The position numbers and the translations under genes were made by a program. Below the pieces are notes generated by a model that saw only the letters and a list, made by a program, of their open reading frames with translations, did no database searches and was not told where the DNA came from. Below, one piece after another: positions 42,567 to 50,717 of a DNA stretch of 64,000 nt (position 1 is the first letter of the stretch; each line of letters starts with the position of its first letter). The DNA is taken from contig NZ_CAMCWY010000010.1 of the NCBI RefSeq assembly GCF_945882965.1, positions 1-64,000 on the forward strand, written 5' to 3'. The stretch comes from Sphingorhabdus sp. EL138. GTDB lineage: Bacteria; Pseudomonadota; Alphaproteobacteria; Sphingomonadales; Sphingomonadaceae.

Positions 42567-43456
42567 GCTTCGACAGCCACTTTCTTCGTTGTGCGGTCGC
42601 GTACATGGGCTGCCCAGTCAATGATGGACATGCTGCCATCCTTGGCTTCCGCCAACGCGGTGCAGCTTTCAACCCAATCACCGTCATTATAGTAAGTGAT
42701 GGATCCAAATTGGCGAATTTCGGCGCAATGGATATGACCGCAAACTACACCCTCGACGCCGCGCTGCAACGCTTCGCGCGCAACAACTTCTTCATATTGC
42801 CCAATAAATTGGACCGCATTTTTAACACGCTTTTTTAGGTAAGATGATAGCGACCAATAAGGCATGTTCAATCTGCGCCGGACGGCATTGAGGACGATAT
42901 TGGCTCGCAACAGCAATGTATAAGCTTGATCACCCAAAAAAGCGAGCCAGCGCGCATACAGAACAATGCCATCAAAAGCATCGCCATGCGTGACAAGCAG
43001 TTTGCGCCCGTCAGCTGTGGTGTGAATCGCCTCCAACTGGACTTCTACGCCGCCAAAGCTGAGGCCAGTATAGTCACGGAACATCTCGTCATGGTTGCCG
43101 GGAATGTAAATAACGCGGGTGCCCCGATGCGCCATTTTCAATACACGGCGAATGACTTCATTATGTTGGTCCGGCCAGTACCAGCCTTTACGCAGTCGCC
43201 AACCATCAACAATATCGCCAACCAGATACAGCGTCTCGCACTCAATGGAATGCAGAAAATCGCACAACAAATCAGCCTGACAACCTGCAGTGCCAAGATG
43301 GATGTCCGATATCCACACCGTGCGCAGTTTCATCTTTGGCTGGAAGCTCCGCGGCTCGGGCTTATCAAACCAGACCGGCAGCTTTGGTTTGTTATTATCC
43401 TGCTCAAGGCGTGGCGCGTCAATTGCGTCCGTTTCACTAAATACTGTATGTGTCAT
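42563..43456 (-). CDS. plcP: calcineurin-like metallophosphoesterase, probably PlcP-type phospholipase C
   Basis: 297 aa. Five metal-site motifs of the LpxH-like superfamily are present: SDIHLGT, LVGDIVDGW, IPGNHDEMF, VTHGDAFDG and CGHIHCAE. There is an extra N-terminal segment of about 45 residues. The automatic name would be UDP-2,3-diacylglucosamine diphosphatase. The four-base overlap with a GT4 glycosyltransferase, the PHO-box-like array upstream (43511-43539) and the phosphate-related neighbourhood favour PlcP, which converts phospholipids to diacylglycerol. The family is clear and the substrate is inferred. Confidence 0.8.
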   Translation of the reverse strand: MTHTVFSETDAIDAPRLEQDNNKPKLPVWFDKPEPRSFQPKMKLRTVWISDIHLGTAGCQADLLCDFLHSIECETLYLVGDIVDGWRLRKGWYWPDQHNEVIRRVLKMAHRGTRVIYIPGNHDEMFRDYTGLSFGGVEVQLEAIHTTADGRKLLVTHGDAFDGIVLYARWLAFLGDQAYTLLLRANIVLNAVRRRLNMPYWSLSSYLKKRVKNAVQFIGQYEEVVAREALQRGVEGVVCGHIHCAEIRQFGSITYYNDGDWVESCTALAEAKDGSMSIIDWAAHVRDRTTKKVAVEA

Positions 43457-43510
43457 CTGCTTTTACCCCCACCAGATGCGTTTAGAACCTGTTTGGCGTA
43501 GATGGCTGAT

Positions 43511-43539
43511 GGGTCAGGCGCATTTCAGAACGATGACAG
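43511..43539 (-). promoter_or_regulatory. PHO-box-like array upstream of plcP
   Basis: On the minus strand CTGTCAT (43533-43539), CTGAAAT (43522-43528) and CTGACCC (43511-43517) follow each other at exactly 11-base spacing. The first matches the 7-bp PhoB half-site and the others match 5 of 7. The array ends about 55 bp before the plcP start codon. Confidence 0.6.
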
Positions 43540-43570
43540 TTTTCTTGCGATCGATCTTATGCAGGCGCGG

Positions 43571-44905
43571 TTATTTGATGGCGGGAACCTCTGCATCCGG
43601 CAGCGTCAATCTCATGGCTTTGGCAAGTGTGGGGGCAATTGCGCGCATGTCGATTTCGTCCAAATTGCGGCCTTTTTGAACGCTTGCGCCCATAATCATG
43701 AAGCTGGAGCGCATGAACGGCATGTCGGGAAAATAACCATGCATGCCTTTACTGCCCGACGGGCTCACCAAAGGCGCGGCCGCGCCTTTGAAATTGCCAG
43801 CATAGGCATTCGGGGCAAAGCCAACGTAAAAGCTTGCCTGCGGATTCGCTCCGTACCCGGCGATCTCCGATGTAGTGGCGATCTGGGCGATGCCATTTTT
43901 AGGGTCGGCTTTTAACTGCTCCAATAGTTCTGAGACGCGCGCGCGTAACGCGGGATTGGATGGCCGCTTCAAAACGATTGCTGACGATCCGCCCGAATTC
44001 CACGGACTGGCTTCCCAGTCCTTGATTTTGCCGTTGGCGTCGAGGACAATCAAGCCAGCGTCAATGAATGCCCGATAGAGATTGACTTCGGTATCGACCT
44101 TTGAAAAGCCATGGTCGGAAACAACGGCGATGAAGCTGTCAGGCCGGGCTACCAATTGTGCTGCGATGATCTTGCCCACCACCGCGTCAATCCGTTTAAG
44201 AACCGCATGCGCAGCCGCCGTATCGGGACCTTGTTCATGTTGTTCATGGTCAAGCGCCGTCAGATAGATCGTCGTGAAATACGGTTTCTCACGCGCAATG
44301 AGCGCCGTTGCGAACCGGCCACGGTTTTCATCACCTTCTATGTTTTCGTCAATGCCGGGGGCATATTCGCCCAATTGGCTTTCCAGGGATTTAATCAAAC
44401 TTGGCGTGGCAAGCGCCTTCACAAGCTTGACGTCATCTGAATGGCCCGTGCGCCAGATTTGCGGGATATTCCATTTTATTGCGTTGGTGTTGACACTGAC
44501 GGGCCAATGCACGTTGGCGGTGGTCAATCCTGCCTTCGCGGCGACATCCCACAAGGTCGGGACCTTAAAATCGCTGGCATAACAATACCAACCGCCCTGG
44601 TTGATTTGCAGAGGGTCGAAGCTGTTGTTGCTGACAATGCCATGCCGCGATGCGCTGACACCTGTGATCAGCGTCGCGTGGCTTGGGTAAGTTACCGTTG
44701 GCAGGATGCCGCGTACGCCTTGGGCATAGCTGCCTTGCGTGATGAAGCGTTTAAGGTTCGGGATGTATATCCCGCGTTCTTCCGCCTGTATAACGTCATC
44801 GGGTTGTAGCCCGTGGATGGAAATCAGCAGCACCGGCTCTGCCAAAGCCGCCGACGGTAGCGCAGCCACAAGAAGCGCGCTGCCGATTAATAGATTAAAC
44901 TTCAT
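43571..44905 (-). CDS. secreted nucleotide pyrophosphatase/phosphodiesterase (alkaline phosphatase superfamily)
   Basis: 444 aa with a signal peptide (LIGSALLVAALPSAALAEP). The nucleophile threonine is in GILPTVTYPSHATLITG. Metal ligands are expected in LISIHGL, TALDHEQHEQGP and VVSDHGFSKVD, as in the NPP family of the alkaline phosphatase superfamily. It probably releases phosphate from nucleotides or other diesters in the periplasm. Its start overlaps the stop of a decayed TonB-receptor gene (ATGA at 44902-44905), so the original operon promoter may be lost. Confidence 0.88.
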   Translation of the reverse strand: MKFNLLIGSALLVAALPSAALAEPVLLISIHGLQPDDVIQAEERGIYIPNLKRFITQGSYAQGVRGILPTVTYPSHATLITGVSASRHGIVSNNSFDPLQINQGGWYCYASDFKVPTLWDVAAKAGLTTANVHWPVSVNTNAIKWNIPQIWRTGHSDDVKLVKALATPSLIKSLESQLGEYAPGIDENIEGDENRGRFATALIAREKPYFTTIYLTALDHEQHEQGPDTAAAHAVLKRIDAVVGKIIAAQLVARPDSFIAVVSDHGFSKVDTEVNLYRAFIDAGLIVLDANGKIKDWEASPWNSGGSSAIVLKRPSNPALRARVSELLEQLKADPKNGIAQIATTSEIAGYGANPQASFYVGFAPNAYAGNFKGAAAPLVSPSGSKGMHGYFPDMPFMRSSFMIMGASVQKGRNLDEIDMRAIAPTLAKAMRLTLPDAEVPAIK

Positions 44906-45298
44906 GAGAAACCAGCCTTTAACGTTATGAAGAATTGCTGCGGTGCACCCGCCAGCAATGTTTGGTTGTCAGGGGCAACTTCGCCGCGCGCCGCTGCTAT
45001 TGCTTTGGCATAATCGGGGAAATAATTTGCATTGTCGTAACCAAGGCGCTTAATCATCTCAAGCAAGATATCCTGATAATTTTGCTGCGCGCGTTCAGTA
45101 TATAGAAAATAAGCAGGGAATTGTCCTTGCGAAGGTGGATTTATTAGGTTCTGACCCTAGGTGCGTTGTGCATTCGTCACCGTCGCCCCTCCACTTCTCG
45201 ACGTAATGATCGACGCCGGAGACATAATCGCAGGTGTCGCCAGCTTCGCCAAAATTGACGCGGCCAAAGGCCCGCATCATTTGACCTTTCCCAAGCGT
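44902..45298 (-). pseudogene. 3' remnant of a TonB-dependent receptor gene, frameshifted
   Basis: Reading on the minus strand, one frame gives MMRAFGRVNFGEAGDTCDYV and WRGDGDECTTHLG. The frame then changes at GGG (45155-45157) and continues QNLINPPSQGQFPAYFLYTE, then LLEMIKRLGYDNANYFPDYA. It ends APQQFFITLKAGFS at 44902. The last residues look like the final beta strand of an outer-membrane receptor. Dropping one G joins the two parts. The frame stops at 45299-45301 upstream and no plug domain is visible, so most of the gene is missing. Confidence 0.65.
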
Positions 45299-45437
45299 CT
45301 ACCAGCGAGGTGCATGGAGTAAAAGGCCTATGAAAACAGTTATTGTACTGTTTTCGTATTATAGTTTCGATAAGTCTATGTTGTTCTAGCAGCGTATTTT
45401 TCGACAATCCTCCTATCATTACACATTTTTGACATTT

Positions 45438-45477
45438 ATGTTGCAGTACTGTCATTAAAGTGCAACACTGACCGCAG
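45438..45477. promoter_or_regulatory. candidate Pho-type control region between receptor remnant and TPR ORF
   Basis: CTGTCAT (45449-45455) is followed 11 bases on by GTGCAAC. On the opposite strand CTGCAAC, ATGTCAA and GTGTAAT also follow at 11-base steps. A perfect inverted repeat, TGTTGCA (45439-45445) with TGCAACA (45461-45467), spans the box, and TTGACA lies at 45429-45434 without a good -10. The individual matches are weaker than in the two arrays downstream. Confidence 0.4.
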
Positions 45478-45493
45478 AAAAAGGAGAAACGCT

Positions 45494-45874
45494 ATGAAAA
45501 TGATGTTTTTGGGCACATTAATAGCTGGAACTTTGTCTGTCGCAGCACTGGCTAAGCCGTATGCAGTTGGCGAAATGTCCTAGCCAAAGAGCTCCGTTGA
45601 ATATGAGGCTCTTATGAGCGGCGATAATGCGCGCGCGGTGTCCCAAATCTTGGCGAGTGTCGAGCTCAGCAAGAACGATCTTCCAAAACTGCCTAATCTT
45701 GGACGCGCCTATGCACGAATGGGGCAGACCGAAAAAGCGGCTGCGTATTTTAAGGCAGCAATGCAGTCCCGTGAAAGCGTGGATTTGGTTTTAGCCGATG
45801 GCCGCGTGATGAACTCTAAGGTTGCAGCACGCGAAGCGATGGCTAGTCTGCAAACGCGCGTGGCTTCGCATTAA
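45494..45874 (+). pseudogene. small secreted TPR protein gene with an in-frame amber codon
   Basis: The ATG at 45494 has AAGGAG seven bases upstream and a signal peptide (MKMMFLGTLIAGTLSVAALA). Codon 30 is TAG (45581-45583). After it the same frame stays open to the TAA at 45872-45874, with TPR-like LPNLGRAYARMGQTEKAAAY and FKAAMQSRESVDLVLADG. A single CAG-to-TAG change would explain the interruption. The part after the stop could start at the ATG at 45614 but would lack export. A terminator follows. Confidence 0.7.
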
Positions 45875-45907
45875 GCTGCAGTTACTCAAGTTTTCAATTG
45901 TTGTCAC

Positions 45908-45943
45908 AAAAAAATAGCGAGTCGGACAGGCTCGCTTTTTTTA
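45908..45943 (+). terminator. intrinsic terminator after the TPR ORF
   Basis: AGCGAG (45916-45921) pairs with CTCGCT (45931-45936). The stem is extended by flanking A and T runs and followed by a T tract. It closes the interrupted TPR transcription unit. Confidence 0.8.
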
Positions 45944-45985
45944 TTTGCTTTGGAAATTTGCTGTAAAAGCGACTGGTGCGCGACC

Positions 45986-46047
45986 TTGTCATGTAGCTGA
46001 CACAAAATATTCTTCTAAATGCAACATTATGCGCACAACTCTGTCAT
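45986..46047 (+). promoter_or_regulatory. PHO-box array upstream of the lipoprotein gene
   Basis: TTGTCAT (45986-45992) and CTGACAC (45997-46003) are spaced 11 bp apart with GTAG between them and AAAA after. Staying in the same 11-bp register, weaker units lie at 46008, 46019 and 46030 (TGCGCAC), and a perfect CTGTCAT is at 46041-46047. The array ends 110 bp before the start at 46158. Register over six positions argues against chance. Confidence 0.7.
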
Positions 46048-46157
46048 AGGTGTCGCCTAGACGAATGTTGTCAACGGGTGGGGCCTATGTTGATTCGTCA
46101 CTGGTCCGTTGCAAGTGCCTATAATCGGGCAAGTCTTATTTGTTGCGGAGATTCAGA

Positions 46158-47789
46158 ATGTTAAACCCAAAATTGCGCGGGATTGTCTATGCTACGGCAG
46201 CTGCGGCTCTTGTCACTGGTTGTGGCGCAGACGACATCGCGTCGCCCGGCACCGGTGGTAACATCACCATCAACAACCCAGCCGCTCCTCCTCCTCCGCC
46301 GCCACCGCCGCCGCCATCATTGGTTACGGCTGCTGGCGCGTGTCCTTCGATTGCCGACCCACAGGGTTTGGCTAACGCTGGAACGATTTCTGGCCCAACC
46401 GGTACATATCGCGTTTGCCAGCTGCCAAGCCTTATAAAGGTGTCGAGCACCTTACCAAAGCTTCCTGGCGTGCTTTATTCGATGAATGGACGCGTTAACG
46501 TCGGATGCGACGGTGGCTTCGCCGCGCCAACAGTCGGCTCGCCTTACACTTCGACGACCGTTGGGTGTACCTCGACGCCACTCACCGCCGACACTAATGT
46601 CACCTTGACAATCAATCCAGGCGTAATTCTTTACGGTACAACTGGTCAGTCTTGGCTTGCAGTAAATCGTGGTAACAAAATCTCGGCTGTTGGCACTGCA
46701 AGCCTACCGATTATCTTCACCAGCCAAGACAATGTTGCCGGTTTTAATACTGACGCATCGCAAGGTCAGTGGGGCGGCGTTGTGTTGTTGGGCCGCGGAA
46801 TTACGACGGATTGCCTTACTGGGACTGTCGCTCTAAACACTTGCGAGCGTGATACTGAGGGCGCCGCAGATAAGGCCCTTTATGGTGGAACAAACAACAG
46901 CTACAACGCTGGCTCAATGAGCTTTGTTCAAATCCGTTACTCGGGCTTTGTTCTTGGACAAAATAAGGAATTGCAGGCGCTCACGACCGGCAGTATTGGC
47001 ACAGGAACGATCCTGAACAATATTCAATCGCACAACAGCTCCGATGATGGCGTTGAATTCTTCGGTGGCGCCGTCAACATGAAAAATTATGTTTCAACCG
47101 GTGCAGACGATGACAGCCTTGATATCGACACCGGCGCTGAAGCGAATATTCAATTTGCTTTGCTTATTCAGCGAGCTGGCAGGGGCGATGCTTTGATGGA
47201 GTTCGATAGCAACGGCGCTGAAGCGGACTTACCGCGGAGTATAATGCGGATTGTAAACTTTACTGCTTTGCAGTCACAGTCGTCGTCAGATAACGACTCC
47301 AATGATCTGGCCTCTACATTGTTCCGTGGAAACTCGGACACGACCCTGATAAATGGCATCATTGCTACACCAAATAACGAATGTATTCGTATGAATGGTT
47401 CTGGCACTACGCCGGCTACGCTTACCGCGCGCTCGGTGGTGTTGCAGTGCAACGCAACTAAGTTTTTGGGTTCGGGGTCCTATAACGCTACACAGGTAGG
47501 GACGTTCTTTGGCACAGGCTCAAACAACAACAATGATGCCTTCACGACGAGCTTCTCATCGCTGTTCATCAACGGCGCGAATGAAACAGCAATCGTGGCT
47601 ACAAACCCAACCACGTTCGCTAATTTCTCGTCAACTGTCCAATCCTTCTTTACAGCTACAAATTATGTTGGTGCCGTTAAGGATGGGACTGCCGGTTCCG
47701 CTTGGTACGCTGGCTGGACTTGCAACAGTTCCACCGCTACTTTGGGTACTAGCGTGACTGGCCTTTGCACCTCGCTGCCTACATACTAA
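46158..47789 (+). CDS. beta-helix-type lipoprotein, candidate T2SS substrate (ElpS-like)
   Basis: 543 aa with a lipobox: residues 9-21 end in AAALVTG and are followed by Cys22. A linker with ten consecutive prolines (AAPPPPPPPPPP) leads to an Asn/Ser/Gly/Thr-rich body with repeated short strands and the acidic turns SSDDGVEFFGGAVN and GADDDSLDIDTG, resembling a right-handed parallel beta-helix. The ATG at 46158 has GCGGAG upstream; a TTG at 46140 was rejected. It is followed by a TonB receptor and the T2SS operon. The Caulobacter lipoprotein ElpS has the same context, so a secreted phosphate-starvation role is proposed. Confidence 0.72.
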   Translation: MLNPKLRGIVYATAAAALVTGCGADDIASPGTGGNITINNPAAPPPPPPPPPPSLVTAAGACPSIADPQGLANAGTISGPTGTYRVCQLPSLIKVSSTLPKLPGVLYSMNGRVNVGCDGGFAAPTVGSPYTSTTVGCTSTPLTADTNVTLTINPGVILYGTTGQSWLAVNRGNKISAVGTASLPIIFTSQDNVAGFNTDASQGQWGGVVLLGRGITTDCLTGTVALNTCERDTEGAADKALYGGTNNSYNAGSMSFVQIRYSGFVLGQNKELQALTTGSIGTGTILNNIQSHNSSDDGVEFFGGAVNMKNYVSTGADDDSLDIDTGAEANIQFALLIQRAGRGDALMEFDSNGAEADLPRSIMRIVNFTALQSQSSSDNDSNDLASTLFRGNSDTTLINGIIATPNNECIRMNGSGTTPATLTARSVVLQCNATKFLGSGSYNATQVGTFFGTGSNNNNDAFTTSFSSLFINGANETAIVATNPTTFANFSSTVQSFFTATNYVGAVKDGTAGSAWYAGWTCNSSTATLGTSVTGLCTSLPTY

Positions 47790-47806
47790 GCTGCGAGCCA
47801 TGATTT

Positions 47807-47845
47807 GGGTGGAGCGCGGCCGCATCGGCCCGCTCCACCCTTTTT
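47807..47845 (+). terminator. strong hairpin terminator/attenuator between lipoprotein and receptor genes
   Basis: GGGTGGAGCG (47807-47816) and CGCTCCACCC (47831-47840) form a perfect 10-bp stem followed by TTTTT. It lies within the 79 bp separating two same-strand genes, so it should reduce read-through into the receptor gene or protect the 3' end of the lipoprotein mRNA. Confidence 0.88.
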
Positions 47846-47868
47846 CAATAGGAAATAGGGAAATTCCA

Positions 47869-50541
47869 ATGTCTTATTCAATTAGGCGTGCCAGCCTGCT
47901 GCTCTTTACAACTTCGCTCGTTGCTCCAAATATGGCGCTTGCGCAGACTGTTGAGCCAACTCCAGCTGAAACCCAGCAAGAAGCAGCTGCAGAGCCTGCG
48001 GCAACGGAATTGGCCCAGCCTGAAGAGGAAACCGAAATATCGGTACCAGGTGGCGAGATCGTGGTGCGCGGATATCTTGACCGCAACATTGCCAAGTCGT
48101 CACCGCAGGTTGTGTCTGTGCTTTCGAGCGCTGACATCGCACGGACCGGCGAAGGCAATATTGCGGGCGCGCTGGGTCGGGTCACTGGCCTTAGCGTTGT
48201 CGGCAATGGCTATGTATATGTTCGTGGGCTTGGCGATCGTTATTCGCTGGCGTTGCTAAATGGTTCACCACTTCCAAGCCCCGAGCCGCTCAAACGCGTT
48301 GTTCCGCTTGATCTTTTCCCCACAGGCGTCATCGCATCATCATTGGTGCAAAAAAGCTATTCTGCGAATTACCCTGGTGAATTTGGTGGCGGTGTCATCA
48401 ACCTTACAACCAAGGCGACACCGCGCGACCCGTTTTTCACAATCGGCGGAACGGTCTCCGGCGACACTGAATCTACCGGTCGCCTGGGCTACACGTATTA
48501 TGGTAGCTCGTCCGACTGGTCGGGCTACACCAATGGAAATCGGGATTTTACGCCTGCGCTTCAGAGCTTCCTAGCAGGCGGTGAGCGGCTCAGTTCTAAT
48601 CTAGTTAACGTACAAAACGTCGGTAAGGGTCTCGTGACTGGCCGTAATGCCATTTTACAGCGGGACACAAAATTACCCGTTAATGCGTCGTTGTCTTTTT
48701 CAGGCGGGAAAACGTTTGATGTGGGTGCGTCACAACTTGGCGTAATTGCCGGTGGTGGTTTTAGCAATAAGTGGTCGACGCGCGACACCGTTCAGCAACG
48801 TTCGTCGAGTGCAGACGTCTCGACCGTTGATTCGAGTTTTAATCAAGTGAGCACCGATCAGCGTATCGTCGCCAATGGTCTTCTTGGCTTGGGACTTGAA
48901 TTTGGTGAAAGCAAACTCCGTTGGACCAATCTGTATATACATGACACCATTAAACAGGCTCGGTTAAGTGTCGGGAATATCGACCAAGGGACTGCAGACG
49001 TGATGCGGCAGAAGACAGCTTGGTATGAACGGCAGCTGGTTGATACGCAACTGGTTGGCGAATTCAAAGTCACACCTGATTTGCGGATTGATGTGCGCGG
49101 GTCCTATGCAAAATCACAACGCGACGCGCCTTATGAATTGTCGACCGAATATGTACGAACAAATGCGGCTTCGGATCCGACCGGCGCTTTTTTCGTTAAC
49201 GTATTAAACCGTAACCGTGGTGATGCGCGGTTGATTTTTTCGAAACTAACAGAAGAACTTATTTCTGGCGGTATTGACATTACGTACAAGCTCACGCCTG
49301 ATATTGGCATCACGGTCGGTAACGCTTACTCGGACACTGACCGGGTTAGTTCGCGCCGCGAATTTTTCTATGACGCAGAAGCCCTTCCTGCCGGTGTTGG
49401 TATGCTGCGTGCTGACCTTTTACTAACGCCAGAGCTTATCGACTTCTACGAGATTTCATTGTTTGAAGCTGATGAAGGCAACCCAGCCTTTGAAGCCAAG
49501 TTGCGTACATGGGCTGGCTATGGAAAAATCAATGCCCAGATCGGCGACTTGTTCAATATCGATGCGGGCGTTAGGTGGGAAAAGGCGGAGCAGTCCGTTG
49601 TTCCTATTCAGGTATTCAGAGTACCCGGCGCGTCTGGTGCGGCTACCGACTTGTCGCGTGAATATTGGTTGCCAGCTGCGACGCTAACGGTTGACCTGAC
49701 GGAGCAAATGAAAGCACGCTTTAGCGCGTCGAAAACAATTGCACGTCCGCAATTTCGCGAACTGATTAATCAGCCCTATTTTGATCCTGATACAAATCGT
49801 GCTTACCGTGGCAATCCTCTGCTTGTAGATAGCCAGCTGTATAATGGCGAAGCTCGATTTGAGTATTATTTTGCGCCAGAGCAGCGCTTTTCTTTTTCTG
49901 CTTTTTATAAGAAGATCAAAAATCCGATTGAGGCGTTTGTTGCAAGCGATCTCGCGACCTCGTTCGCGAATGCACCCGAGGCGTCTCTTTATGGAGCAGA
50001 AGTCGACGTCCAGAAATATTTTGATCTTAGCAACTTAAGCAGCAATGACTTTTTCACATCGCGAAGGTTGGTGTTGGTAGCGAACTATACCTACACAAAA
50101 TCAGAGCTAACGGTGCAGGCTGGTGACATAACAAGCTTTTTTGGGGCTTTCTCGACCAGTGCTTTGGATTACTTCCAGGATGGTTCGTCCTTAACCGGGC
50201 AGTCCGACCACATCGTCAATTTCCAAGCCGGTATTGAAGATACGGATAAGCTGTCACAGCTCACGTTCCTGCTCACTTATGCCAGTGATCGTGTCACAAG
50301 CCGTGGTGTTAATGGGTCGCCGCCACAACCAGATGTGATAGAGCGCCCTGGCTTTAGGCTTGATGTCGTTGGTCGGCAGGGAATAAAGGTAGCAGGGAAG
50401 CAAGTTGATCTAAAAGTTGAACTTCGAAACCTCACACGCACAAAGTACAATGAGTTTCAACAGTCAGGTAATAATCGTATCGCATACAACCAGTATGAAC
50501 TTGGTACGAGCGCATCTATTGGACTTAGTTTAAACTTCTAA
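47869..50541 (+). CDS. TonB-dependent outer-membrane receptor
   Basis: 890 aa. A signal peptide (RRASLLLFTTSLVAPNMALA) is followed by an acidic Glu/Pro/Ala-rich stretch and a plug domain (SSADIARTGEGNIAGALGRV, VYVRGLGDRYSLALLNG, YPGEFGGGVINLTTK). A 22-strand-type barrel follows, ending YELGTSASIGLSLNF with the terminal phenylalanine. The ligand is not known; the position between a PHO-box-driven lipoprotein and the T2SS operon suggests phosphorus-related uptake. The frame begins at 47800, but the ATG at 47869 starts the signal peptide. Confidence 0.93.
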   Translation: MSYSIRRASLLLFTTSLVAPNMALAQTVEPTPAETQQEAAAEPAATELAQPEEETEISVPGGEIVVRGYLDRNIAKSSPQVVSVLSSADIARTGEGNIAGALGRVTGLSVVGNGYVYVRGLGDRYSLALLNGSPLPSPEPLKRVVPLDLFPTGVIASSLVQKSYSANYPGEFGGGVINLTTKATPRDPFFTIGGTVSGDTESTGRLGYTYYGSSSDWSGYTNGNRDFTPALQSFLAGGERLSSNLVNVQNVGKGLVTGRNAILQRDTKLPVNASLSFSGGKTFDVGASQLGVIAGGGFSNKWSTRDTVQQRSSSADVSTVDSSFNQVSTDQRIVANGLLGLGLEFGESKLRWTNLYIHDTIKQARLSVGNIDQGTADVMRQKTAWYERQLVDTQLVGEFKVTPDLRIDVRGSYAKSQRDAPYELSTEYVRTNAASDPTGAFFVNVLNRNRGDARLIFSKLTEELISGGIDITYKLTPDIGITVGNAYSDTDRVSSRREFFYDAEALPAGVGMLRADLLLTPELIDFYEISLFEADEGNPAFEAKLRTWAGYGKINAQIGDLFNIDAGVRWEKAEQSVVPIQVFRVPGASGAATDLSREYWLPAATLTVDLTEQMKARFSASKTIARPQFRELINQPYFDPDTNRAYRGNPLLVDSQLYNGEARFEYYFAPEQRFSFSAFYKKIKNPIEAFVASDLATSFANAPEASLYGAEVDVQKYFDLSNLSSNDFFTSRRLVLVANYTYTKSELTVQAGDITSFFGAFSTSALDYFQDGSSLTGQSDHIVNFQAGIEDTDKLSQLTFLLTYASDRVTSRGVNGSPPQPDVIERPGFRLDVVGRQGIKVAGKQVDLKVELRNLTRTKYNEFQQSGNNRIAYNQYELGTSASIGLSLNF

Positions 50542-50564
50542 CTCATACAATTTTGTCTGATTAG

Positions 50565-50600
50565 CGGCGGCATGTTATAATCAACATGCCGCCGTTGTTT
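50565..50600 (+). terminator. intrinsic terminator after the TonB receptor gene
   Basis: CGGCGGCATGTT (50565-50576) pairs perfectly with AACATGCCGCCG (50583-50594) and is followed by TTGTTTT. It separates the receptor unit from the T2SS operon promoter region. Confidence 0.9.
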
Positions 50601-50628
50601 TATGTATCGTTAAAGCCACACGCTATGA

Positions 50629-50679
50629 CAGTCACAAAACTGTCATTTTAATTTCACTTTTAAGTCACAACGGTGTCTT
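50629..50679 (+). promoter_or_regulatory. five-unit PHO-box array upstream of gspC
   Basis: CAGTCAC (50629), CTGTCAT (50640), ATTTCAC (50651), AAGTCAC (50662) and GTGTCTT (50673) start exactly 11 bases apart. The spacers AAAA, TTTA and TTTT are AT-only and the last is AACG. This is the direct-repeat layout bound by tandem PhoB dimers. The array ends about 38 bp before the GTG start of gspC. Confidence 0.8.
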
Positions 50680-50717
50680 AGGCCCGCATCAACGGGCGGT
50701 GCCGCCAGGGGAGTTTT

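Noticed and set aside
42563-43456. Calling the metallophosphoesterase lpxH (lipid A synthesis)
   Set aside because: The motifs are shared by the superfamily; the overlap with a GT4 gene and the upstream 11-bp repeats fit PlcP better. LpxH is kept as the alternative.
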